A stretch of 27,426 nt of DNA from Macrocybe gigantea (lineage: Eukaryota; Basidiomycota; Agaricomycetes; Agaricales; Callistosporiaceae), in the NCBI GenBank assembly GCA_011319805.1, contig SJRY01000210.1:1-27426 (forward strand). The letters run 5' to 3'. Position numbers and translations under genes: made by a program. A model generated the notes under the pieces. That model was not told where the DNA came from and did not search any database. It saw only the letters and a program-made list of their open reading frames with translations. Shown here piece after piece: positions 9,015 through 17,899 of the stretch (positions are counted from its first letter, which is position 1; each line of letters opens with the position of its first letter).

Positions 9015-10573
9015 GGTGCAACCTGGATATCTGCGCCCAGGCGATCAGTAAATGTTGCAATACAGTCGTACCCTTTGTCCTCGGGCAAGGGACCGATGAA
9101 ATCGATAGTGATACAGTTGCCGCGAGCATCCGGTACAGGCAATGGATGGAGCGGGCCCGCACGTTTTCTTGTCACGCTCTTGTTGCGTTGGCAATCGTCG
9201 CAGCTGGGAATATAGCTCTCCTCTAAATCTTTTTTCATGTTAGGCCAGTAAAAACTGTCTTGCAGAGCGGCGTAGGACTTATCAAAACCAAAATGACCAA
9301 GTGCGTCGTGCGCCATTCTGAACAGCGCCTCCTGGACCTCGGTTACTTGAGGCACGGCAAGGCGTTGGCCGATGTACCACAGACCATTGACCGACTTGAC
9401 CTCTTGCATGCCCATTGCTGCTTCGGTGAGCTTTTTGATCCATTTATTGTTCTCATACCCTGCTTTAATAGCCGTCAGCAGATCCGAGTCAGATGAAATG
9501 TCGAGCACCACTCCGATGATGCCATCGTCGTCTTTGTCCATCGGTGAGCTCGATAACGCTTGCGAGGCGGTGAAGACTGAGTCAGATGTTGATTTCAAGA
9601 AGGTCGTCGGTAACAATGTTGCAATGAAAGCTTCATTTCCAATTTCATTGTCCGAACCGAGCAGGGTTGGAGGGTCCACGGGTACCACCTCCGCAGAACT
9701 GGCGGCCTCAGGTAATCGTGACAGCGCGTTGGCAACTGCATTTGATTTCCCTTTTATGTAAATGATCTTTGCATCGTACTGGGACATCAGCTCCATCCAA
9801 CGCGCTTGTCGCTGTGACAGGTCTTTCTGTTTCTCGAAGGATTCCAAGGTCCGATGGTCTGTGTAAATTGTGAACGGTGAGCCTAAGAGATCAACTCTCC
9901 ATTTCTTTAATGCCCGAATTATTGCCAGTAATTCCTTTTCATGGATGGGATAGTTCCATTCGGCTGCTTTCAGCAGAGCCGAATCAAATGCCACAGGCCG
10001 CGACGACTCCCAGGTAGGCCCCCAGGACAGCATGGCGCCTGTCCCATGGTTGGAAGCATCCGTCGTTACGAAAATTTGGTTGTCCCCTGGATTCTCGTGG
10101 TCTATCGTCGTTAGGCACTCGCTTGACGTCGCTAAACGTTTTATACTGTCAAAAGCCCATTGATGTTCTGCATTCCACTCCGGGAAACGCTTCTCGCAGG
10201 CTTTCGTGGTGAGCATGTTCAGTATCCGTGTATATTCCGCTAAGTGTGGCAGGAAACTGGTGATATACCGGACCAAACCCAAGAACGCACGTACATCTGA
10301 CACAGACTCTGGCACTGGCCAATCCAAAATACGGGCGATTTTTGAACCATCAGCTTCAATTCCTTTGTGCGAAATGACGTGGTCCAAAAAATTGATCTGC
10401 AAACAAAACAGGTTCGTTTTCTTTGGGTTGCAGTAAAGCTTTGCGTCAGCCAACGCTTTCAGGATCGTCCGTATGTTCTTAATGTGCTCTTTGACCGAAT
10501 CGGACCAAATGACGATGTCATCAAGGTATACGTGACAGATCTTTCCAATCCACGGATGCAAGGCTGCTGTCAC
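9013..10573 (-). pseudogene. Gypsy pol: RT palm to integrase N-terminal half
   Basis: Starts just after an in-frame TGA. It holds the RT active site YLDDIVIWS near the start, the RT connection, and RNase H with VTTDASNHGTGAMLSWG, then KELLAIIRAL and YTDHRTLESF. The integrase HHCC zinc finger follows (H-x3-H in HDALGHFGF region, CDDCQRN), and then the first catalytic Asp in CITIDFIGPLP. The frame is lost at about 9013 within the integrase core after FTDRLGADIQVAPC. Confidence 0.85.
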
Positions 10574-10576
10574 CCG

Positions 10577-11515
10577 TCACTGGTGGATCGCTGGTGCGTT
10601 CTTTAGGCCCATAGGCATCACATTCCATTCATACAGGCCAAAGGGCGTCGACACCGCGGTGAGCGCGATATCTTCCGGTCTCATTCTTGTCTGAAAGAAA
10701 CTATTCATCATGTCGATTGTTGCCCATATTTTCCCTTTCGCACAATCAGCCAAGATATCATCAATCCTTGGCAGCAGATGGCTATCCGCAATCGTATTCG
10801 CATTCAACTGGCAATAGTCATTAACCCATCGTGGCAGGACCGTAGTGTCCGCCTTCAGAATGATAAATGAAGGTGAAGCGTGCTGGGACGATGAGGGTCG
10901 AATCTTTCCGCTATCAAGGTGCTGTTGTATTAACGTGCGCCATGCATCCCTATATTTGCGCGGGCACCCATATGTCCTTGTCGCAATCTTCTTATTCGCA
11001 TCTTTCAATCTGATTGATGCGTACACATCCCGAGGTAACTCATCTGTGTGTGGTATAGGCTGAAAAATCTGACTGAATTCGTTTCGCAGATTGTTATCCA
11101 GTTTGTTTAGCTCATCCAGGTGCGCCAGCGCCTCTATTCTTTCTTTTACCGCTGCGATGACATCGACCTCGCGGACTTTTTCGCATCGCGCATCGACGTC
11201 GACTTTCTTCAATGCCAAGACACCTTCGAGCTCGTTCAACATAATTTTACGCTTCTCTGCAAAGACTTTGGCATTTTCTGTATGTACGGACTTATTATAT
11301 GAAGCGGGTCTTTTCACAATCGAAGGGGGTCTCGGTACCCAGGGCATAGAAGTAGGTACAGTAGGGTCTAGGATGTTCATGTTAACTCGTTTATCAATCG
11401 CAATACGGTCGGCATGGTCGATAACAATATGGTTCGCAGTCAAAAAAGGCATTCCGAGAATCAAAGACATACAAAGTCCGGGCGCAATCAGGGCCCTAAC
11501 GGGAGTGGAACACTA
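10577..11515 (-). pseudogene. Gypsy pol: protease C-terminus and RT fingers/palm
   Basis: Opens with the protease flap/C-terminal motif LILGMPFL, followed by a linker. The RT core is then recognisable by YGCPRKYRDAW, VNDYCQLNANT, the first catalytic Asp in IWATIDMMNSFFQ, and TPFGLYEWNVMPMGLKNAPA. It stops at TGA in HQ-stop-RV; relatives carry Arg there, so CGA to TGA is likely. A second stop (TAG, about 11513) lies just upstream. Confidence 0.85.
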
Positions 11516-11599
11516 CAAGCCATCGCTAGTCGTACAACACAATTTGATGAATTCCTTTAATACAATAGTCGTTTTCTTTTCGCAGATGGCGACATCCAC

Positions 11600-12193
11600 T
11601 CATTCTGGTTCAGGCAATGCAAAACGGCGTAATTGGAGTTTCTCCATGATATCGGGATGGATTAAGACTATGTGTGCACCATTGTCAATAAGAGCTGTAA
11701 CCTGCAAAGTGGGCCCATCTCCGTGGGGTGTCAAATGACACGTCCAACGGAGATGAGGCACCACGATGGGGGTGCTCACCAAATCAGAATCATAGTCGTT
11801 GACGATGTTGGGCATAATAACATTCGCAGCCATAGTGGAATCATCGTCCTCATCAATAACCTCGATGTGAGAGTTACTGGCGTTGTTCAGGACAGCATTA
11901 ACCGATCGGCCCTTCTTAGGTGCCAGACGGGATCTTTGTGTCGTAGCAGCCGGAGCTGCAGTGGCATTAGAGGAACCGGCACTCTGTTTTCCTTTTCGCA
12001 ATGCTTCGATTCTCTCCATCGTGAGTGGAACGTAGGAGGCGCCATCGGTGGGCCAGTGGGGCATTTGTCGGAGTAATGATCTGCAAAGGGTCATGACACA
12101 GCAACAACTGTTGTTCTCGAAAATAGCGCGACGTTCGAATTGCTGCAGGGGAGGTGGCAAAACGTCATAATTGGAGCTGGACCGAGTGTTCAC
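11600..12193 (-). pseudogene. Gypsy aspartic protease region
   Basis: The protease signature reads ALIDNGAHIVLI, with D-N-G instead of the common D-S/T-G. It is followed by HPDIMEKLQLR. Upstream is a gag-pol linker rich in Ser, Asn and Ala. The frame ends at TGA near 11600. The pol frame stays open upstream past the gag stop as GGTKGSQRTRGYDVNTR, so gag and pol were probably one ORF before a one-base change near 12230. Confidence 0.75.
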
Positions 12194-13131
12194 ATCATAT
12201 CCCCTCGTGCGCTGTGAGCCTTTGGTACCTCCCTTCCTCGGCGGGCCGACGTGAACGATCTGGAGGCAGTTCGTTTCCTCGGGTTGTTCTCCGCCTGGGC
12301 AGACGAAGTTCCCGAGCCTCCCTTGCTATGTTCATTGAAACGGACCTTCTCCCGTGCCAGCTTTTCATCCTCATCATGGACCGCATGTAGCCACGTGAAG
12401 AAGGAGCCCGTCCTGTCGATCTTCTTTGCTGCAATTCTGAGGTCGGGGACCATCTTAGCGTCGAGAATCTTCATCAACGCCTCGTCTGAGAGATGAGATG
12501 CGGTCCCTTTCAACAGACTGTTCAGCTTCTGACATTCCGTCGCCCAAGCTAGAAAATGCTCGTTCTTCCGCATTTTCTTGTCCATGAGCTTGACGTAAAC
12601 TTTGTCCTCCCAATCCGGTTCAAGGAAGGTAGCCTTGAACTTTGCAAAGAAGTCGTTGAATGATAATGCGAGCAGGGCATCCTGATTTCCATCGAACCAA
12701 TCCGCTTGGCGGCCGTCCCGGCAGGACATCATTGTCTTTCGAATCTTCTCCACATCCTCCATGATTTCTTTCTCGTTGAAATAATGCAAGAGTCCCCTGT
12801 GAAATTCCCGTAGGACTAGAGGATCGATAACACCAGAAGAGAGGACGGGGAGTTTATTCGGTGTGCTTTGCGTAAAGGTAGCATATTGTATGCCATTGAC
12901 TTGGGTCGACATGATGGGTAAGATGCGTATGGGTTCTGTAGGCGATGAAGAATCTGAGGTCGAATGACATCTTTTGGTAGACTTCTGAGCTCGCAAAGGA
13001 GATGAAAAAGGTATCAGAGTGTTCCTAGGACGACGAATCTGTCCAAAACCGGGGTACAACCCAGCTATATGCGGTGGAAATCGTTTGGTTTCCTCTTCTG
13101 AGGGATGGGCATTAACGGCGAGGAAGGACAA
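12190..13131 (-). pseudogene. Gypsy gag
   Basis: An ORF of 313 codons; a Met at about 12913 (MSTQVNGIQYATF) is an equally plausible start. Features: a capsid-like helical region (LREFHRGLLHYFNEKEIMED, DWEDKVYVKLMDKKMRKNE, LAWATECQKLNSLLKG) and an Arg/Ser-rich C-terminus. No CCHC zinc knuckle is seen, as in a number of fungal chromoviruses. The ORF ends at ATGATGTGA, where the protease/pol frame is in another register. Confidence 0.7.
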
Positions 13132-13418
13132 TCCTCTACCGGCGTAGAAGGGCGGGAAGATAGCTGAGGGTCGGGTTTAACCTCTTCGATCTCCTGCTAG
13201 GTTGCATGTCTTGTCGACGCACGGTACCTGTCGAACTAGAGTGGGGCGTAGCAAATCAAATGAAGGCGGGGGTGTTCACCTTTCGGGCGAGCCCCACGCG
13301 CAATCGGTTCGTTGATCTAGGGTCGATTTCGGGACCTTTCGGGTCGCCTTGAGGTCGCTGAGCGAAGAATGAAGTGGGCGATTTATGTGGGCAAAACTGG
13401 GCGTTAAAGATTAAAAAG

Positions 13419-13579
13419 TGAAAACCCTCCCATGAGGGAAAACTGCAGAGACGAAGTCGAATGTGAAGTAATCTTTAAGCCAGATGTATATGGAACGAAG
13501 TTGTACATGATGCCCACAACACACAACAAGTGCCCACTGTTATGTAATGTAGCTGATGTAAGCCAAAGGCGGGCTTACA
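13419..13579 (-). repeat. 5' LTR of the Gypsy chromovirus
   Basis: 161 bp, TGTAAGCCC...GGGTTTTCA on the minus strand, matching the 3' LTR. It carries the same terminal 8-bp inverted repeat (13557-13579). The bases just inside the element (minus strand CTTTTTAATCTTTAACGCCC) do not begin with TGG, so a standard tRNA primer site is not evident. Confidence 0.85.
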
Positions 13580-13590
13580 CTATATAAGGA
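13580..13590 (+). promoter_or_regulatory. TATA box of the host solo LTR, target of Gypsy insertion
   Basis: CTATATAAGG sits immediately outside the Gypsy 5' LTR, and GTATA lies outside the 3' LTR. The empty site reads GTATATAAGG, a strong TATA element of the older LTR. Confidence 0.55.
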
Positions 13591-13699
13591 CTCCCAGATG
13601 TACCTGTAGTGCTAGGCTTAATATTCCTTTTGCCATCATCTCAAGACCACTCTCACACTTAGTCTGCCCGAGTCCTTTTGAGATTCGTCTAGCCTAACA

Positions 13700-13704
13700 G
13701 TTAC
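13700..13704. repeat. Target-site duplication (right), solo LTR
   Basis: GTTAC follows the GCCTAACA end of the LTR and matches 7566-7570 exactly. Confidence 0.75.
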
Positions 13705-14124
13705 ATATTCTGAGGCTGAACTAAAAATTTTGATATCTCACTGGCTGGTAAAAGCCTGTACTTCTATTTGTAACAAGTAACAACTCATCCATTCATGCCA
13801 CTGAACAGTTCACTGGCTAATATCATCACAGCTTCTTGCTCATATCTTTTTCCAGTTTCACCTTCTCTTCCCTCCAACATACACATCCATAGGCTCCTTG
13901 ACCCATTCCACTGTTATGAACAAAATAACCTCTTTGTCGCAAGTGCAGCAGGAAAGCCTGCAATTGATCAAAGTCCTATCTACCAGCTCATCTTGGATAG
14001 CTTTTCAATATGTATTGTAAATTACAAATAGTGAAACTTGAACATATATATGTGATTTGGGTAAAGAATATGGAGGAAGACTCTGCCTCTACTCAAATTA
14101 AAATACCTTCCATATTTTTATTAT
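13705..14124. other. Boundary between transposon island and KGD1; KGD1 3' flank
   Basis: AT-rich, with very few CpG sites like the left island. No coding frame is supported; the open stretch at 13795-14031 has no family resemblance. The 3' UTR and termination region of the minus-strand KGD1 must lie at its right edge. Confidence 0.45.
14117..14122 (-). terminator. Candidate poly(A) signal for KGD1
   Basis: AATAAA on the minus strand, three bases after the KGD1 stop codon. It is unusually close to the stop; other weaker AT-rich signals further left may be used instead. Confidence 0.35.
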
Positions 14125-17100
14125 CTAGCGAGGGTCATTCTCAAGGTCAAACGCAGTACCGAGGAACTGTTCAATTTCCTTTTTGTGTTGCGCCTATACA
14201 ACAGTGAGCTTGCGAAGATACATCAAGGGAAGATGTCTTCTCACTTTGCTTCCCGTTGCAACGGAACTTGTGGGTTCACGACCAGCATAGTAGGGATACT
14301 TTCCTGCATGATGAATAGTCTTGCTTGCAGCAGTGTAGATGCGAGGTCCGACATAACTCCATGCACCATTGTTCAAGGGTTCTTCCTATAAGGCAACAGT
14401 TAATCAGCAAGTGACATCCAAGCAGCGGACTTTGAGTCGTCACCTGGCACCAGAGGAGATCAGCATTAGGGTAAGTGTCCAGATGCGGTGTTATCTGTTG
14501 TGAGAAAACGAGGTAGATCGTTAGCAAAATAGAACGAGAAATAAATACATTGAAGTCCTAACCAGATCATAAGGGAAAGGAGAAAGCTGCTCAATGCGAC
14601 TAATAGCGATGTTCTTGATGCCTCTTGCTTCACGCTCGGCCAGCAACGTATGATAGACTTGACCTGAACATAACGCAGTCAGGGAGGCGCAAAAATCGCG
14701 CGTGGGAAAATAGCAACATACCGGTGCAAAGGATATGTCGTCTGACTTCTTCAGGTGCAGCAAGCTCCTCAGGGTGGCTTTCGGGAATGAAGCGCAGGAA
14801 GTTAGTGTCGCCGATCATTTCCGACAACTCTGACCGAGCCCTCGGATGACGCAAGAGACTCTTGGAGAAGAAACAAATAAGCTAGTAAAAGGTTAGCAAA
14901 GAAATGACTAGAGTGTGATTGTCTGCACTCACTGGCTTGCGGAAGTCTCGGTGGATTTGTCGACGCAGGACATGGAACTGCATAGGTGGAAGCATTATTT
15001 TAGATACCGAAGAGTTCCAAAGATCGATGAACATACGTAGTTGGCAGGCGTTCTAAAAGAACGGCATCGATTTCCATGTCAATGTCCCAGGACATCTCAA
15101 TGAATGGCAACTCACGTTGGGTAAACGACTTGCATATTGCAATCCTGGTGCTGCCTTTCAATCTTGTCCGGCGATGGATAAACAAGGGGATGATCATCAC
15201 AGAGTTGCAAGAACCTCTCAATGCGTCCGCTTGAATGCTCGGGACCTTGTCCATCATATCCATGCGGCAAACTCATAACCAATCCTGTTCTTTGCAGCCA
15301 CTTACGTTCCCCAGAGGCAATGAACTGGTCGATGATACACTGTGCGTTGTTTGCAAAGTCACCGAACTGTGCTTCCCACATCGTCAGCGAATCAGGCGAG
15401 ACGAGAGAATATCCAAGCTCAAATCCGAGCGCTCCGTATTCCGAAAGCGACGAGTTGCAAATGACGAAGCGAGCTTGGCTGGAGCCAAGGTCGTTCAGAG
15501 GGACATACTGCTGCTCGTTTATCTGGTCGTGGATGACGGCATGGCGTTGAGAGAAGGTCCCACGCTCGACGTCCTGACCGGACACGCGAATATGGACTTT
15601 TTCCAAAGCTAATGATCCGAACGCAAGAGCTTCGGCAGTCGACCAATCGATGTTCTTGCCTTCTTCAACCGTCTTGCCACGAGAGGTGAGGATCCGGGCT
15701 AGGTTGCGGTGAGGGGTAAACCCTGCGGGATAGCTGGAGATTGCTCTGCCGATTCTTTGGAGCGTGGCAACATCAGAGCCTGTGGCGCGCGTTGGCAGAG
15801 TTTCTTCGGCGAGCTTCTTGGGAGAGGGGAAGCCCTGCCACGATGCGGAGAGCCATTCCTTGCTCGTCGGAACATAGTCCTTGGCAGCAGCAGCAGCTTT
15901 CTCGAGCATGCCCCAGACCCACTTCTTATGTTCTTCGATATCCTTCGCCGTGAAGGTCCCTCGCTCAACCAAGAACTTTGTATACTGCGTCAACGGAGTT
16001 GGCTGCTTCTTGATGGCTTCGTACATTCTCGGCTGAGTGAAACTCGGCTGGTCAGTCTCATTGTGACCATGGCGCCGGTAACAGACAATGTCGATGACGA
16101 CGTCCTTCTTGAACTTTGCACGATAGTCGGCAGCGAGCTGGCAAACAAAGTTCACGGCTTCGACGTTGTCACCATTGACATGGAAGATGGGCGCATCAAT
16201 GGACTTTGCAATATCTGAGGGGTAGGGTGTTGAACGAGCGAAGCGAGGGTCGGTTGTGAAGCCGATCTGGTTGTTGATTATCAAGTGAATGGTGCCTCCC
16301 ACTCCATAGCAGGGAAGGTTGTGGAAACCCATAGTCTCGTAAACGATGCCTTGTCCGGCGAATGCTGCATCTCCGTGCAACAAAACAGGCATGGCCTTGT
16401 TGTGTGTTTTCTCGTCCTGCTCGAAGTGCTGAATAGCACGCGTTTTGCCGAGCACGACTGGATCCTCTGCCTCGAGATGTGAAGGGTTGGCAACAAGGGA
16501 AAGGGAGACTTTCTTCCCGGATGGCGTCGGGCGAACATAGTTGGAACCCAGATGGTACTTGACGTCCCCGGCGGGCGAATCGGGATCGAGATCCCCAGAA
16601 AATTCGTTCAAAATGGCCTCAATCGGCTTCCTGATGACGTTCGCCAGCACATTGAGACGACCACGGTGGGGCATTCCAATGGTGACATGGCCGACACCAT
16701 GATCGACGGAGCGGTCGATAAGAGCCTTCATTCCGGGGATAAGGGCCTCACAGCCCTCCAGACCGAAACGCTTTTCGTTCGGATATTTGTTGGCGATGAA
16801 TTTCTCGAAAGATTCTGACCAGATAAGGCGATCAAGGATCATCCGTTTCTCCTCTACGGTATAGTTCCAGGGTTTGGGCACCTCGACCCTCTCTCGGATC
16901 CAGTCGCATTGCTCTCTGTCCGGAATATGCACATACTGAATGCCAACGGCGCCACCTGGCAAAGAATGAGCAGTGAGCCGACGAAGACGAACGACCCAAT
17001 TTACGAACAGTAGATACGTCTGCACAAGGCAATTATTTCGCGTAATTTCATGGTTTTGCGCTCCTCTGTGGCGAAATGCGGTAAAATCCCAGGGCCGAGT

Positions 17101-17706
17101 GTGATATCCTTGTCAAGGTCGCGCTCAGTGAAACCATAACGGCTCAACTCCAACTCGGGAGGTCTGACGTCCGAGAGATCAGCGTCAAGTATTCCGAGCG
17201 GATCCAAATCGGCCAAATGGTGTCCGCGCACTTGGTAGGCGCGCACTAGAAGTTGCACCTGTCATCATGGCAACTGAGTTACAGCACAAAGGCACCAATA
17301 GTCGCCGCGCAGTATATACCTTGAGATGGTCATCCAGCTCAGCGCCCCTTCCAGCGTGCAATGGCGGCGCCCATCGCGGGATTAGGCAAAGGAGTCGAAG
17401 GTGGTGGCTGGAATGCTTGGGGACTCGGCAAGCCCTTGTCCATGCCAGAAAAGTAGACATCCCAGGAAGGATGTACGCCTTTGGATCCTGCCTCCAAAGG
17501 CGATACATTTCCTCCACGTAGTAGGTGTTGGTGCCATTCGCGAAAGGGTCATTCGGAGACGGACCCGGTTGCAACGAGGCGTAGGTCCGATGAGGTTGGT
17601 AACGAGAGTTCAGGAGGACTGGATAGGTCCTGAGAGGTTGGTGGAAGCCAGCAGCGGCCCTGGAGGTCGCAGCAGGGAAACGCCTCAGGACTTGCCTAGA
17701 GAACAT
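14125..17706 (-). CDS. KGD1: 2-oxoglutarate dehydrogenase E1 component, mitochondrial
   Basis: ThDP-dependent E1 subunit of the TCA-cycle 2-oxoglutarate dehydrogenase complex, in the mitochondrial matrix. Ten exons join in frame: 17706-17320, 17258-17009, 16955-15116, 15052-15037, 14977-14933, 14881-14722, 14663-14563, 14494-14444, 14385-14245, 14193-14125; 1019 residues, normal for the family. All introns are GT-AG, 51-68 nt. An Arg-rich presequence ([20 protein letters not shown]) is followed by [25 protein letters not shown] (exon 2), then [35 protein letters not shown] near residue 406, and [10 protein letters not shown] (cofactor and active-site blocks). C-terminal blocks are [13 protein letters not shown] and [13 protein letters not shown]. 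Exon 4 has 16 nt. Residues about 75-115 are read in a shifted frame (see findings), though the ORF stays open. Confidence 0.93.
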
Positions 17707-17728
17707 GACTAGAATATGTTTTCTAGTC
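17707..17728 (-). promoter_or_regulatory. Perfect 8-bp inverted repeat abutting the KGD1 start codon
   Basis: GACTAGAA, a 6-nt loop, then TTCTAGTC, ending exactly at the base before the ATG. If transcribed, the 5' leader would fold into a hairpin touching the start codon; as DNA it is a dyad-symmetric site. The role is unknown. Confidence 0.45.
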
Positions 17729-17899
17729 GAAGTAAGTTGACGTCGAGGAACGCCGGAAGTACAACAATCCGTTGGCTTTCGAACTCCGCCAAGGGCTTTG
17801 ACGGAATCGGCTTAGAGTCCGCACGCTTTGGCCGACGTCACTCGCCGGAAAAACCCGACATCGAAGCATTCCGCAATTCAGAGAACTGATTACCACATT
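17729..17899. other. Short KGD1-RSM23 intergenic region
   Basis: Only about 190 bp separate the RSM23 stop from the KGD1 ATG, so the KGD1 promoter and RSM23 3' end overlap or abut here. I see no clear TATA box. Confidence 0.5.

Larger units (their letters stand above)
7770..13579 (-). mobile_element. Ty3/Gypsy chromovirus, near full length, inactivated
   Basis: The element is 5.8 kb on the minus strand with 159/161-bp LTRs. Order from right to left: 5' LTR, gag, aspartic protease, reverse transcriptase, RNase H, integrase, chromodomain, polypurine tract, 3' LTR. The target duplication is GTATA at 7765-7769 and CTATA at 13580-13584, one mismatch. At least three nonsense codons (about 11600, 11513 and 10577) and frameshifts near 12200, 9013 and 8175 make it inactive. 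Unlike the left 7.5 kb it still has plentiful CpG, so it is younger. Confidence 0.9.
7571..13699 (+). mobile_element. Solo LTR split by a nested Gypsy element
   Basis: The left part (7571-7769) starts TGTTACAAATG and the right part (13580-13699) ends GCCTAACA. Canonical TG...CA ends and a perfect GTTAC duplication on both sides mark one LTR inserted here. Removing the nested element and one copy of its target site rejoins GTATATAAGGACTCCC, a clean TATA box, giving an LTR of about 314 bp in plus orientation. No internal region of the same element is present, so it is a solo LTR left by recombination or an older fragment. The superfamily cannot be told from the LTR alone. Confidence 0.7.

Noticed and set aside
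11091..11738. 215-codon plus-strand ORF
   Set aside because: Shadow of the Gypsy pol gene on the opposite strand.
12391..12400. CACGTG boxes inside the Gypsy and in the lipase (about 25062)
   Set aside because: Both lie in coding sequence, not in promoters; expected by chance at this GC content.
15709..16218. 169-codon plus-strand ORF
   Set aside because: Shadow of KGD1 exon 3.
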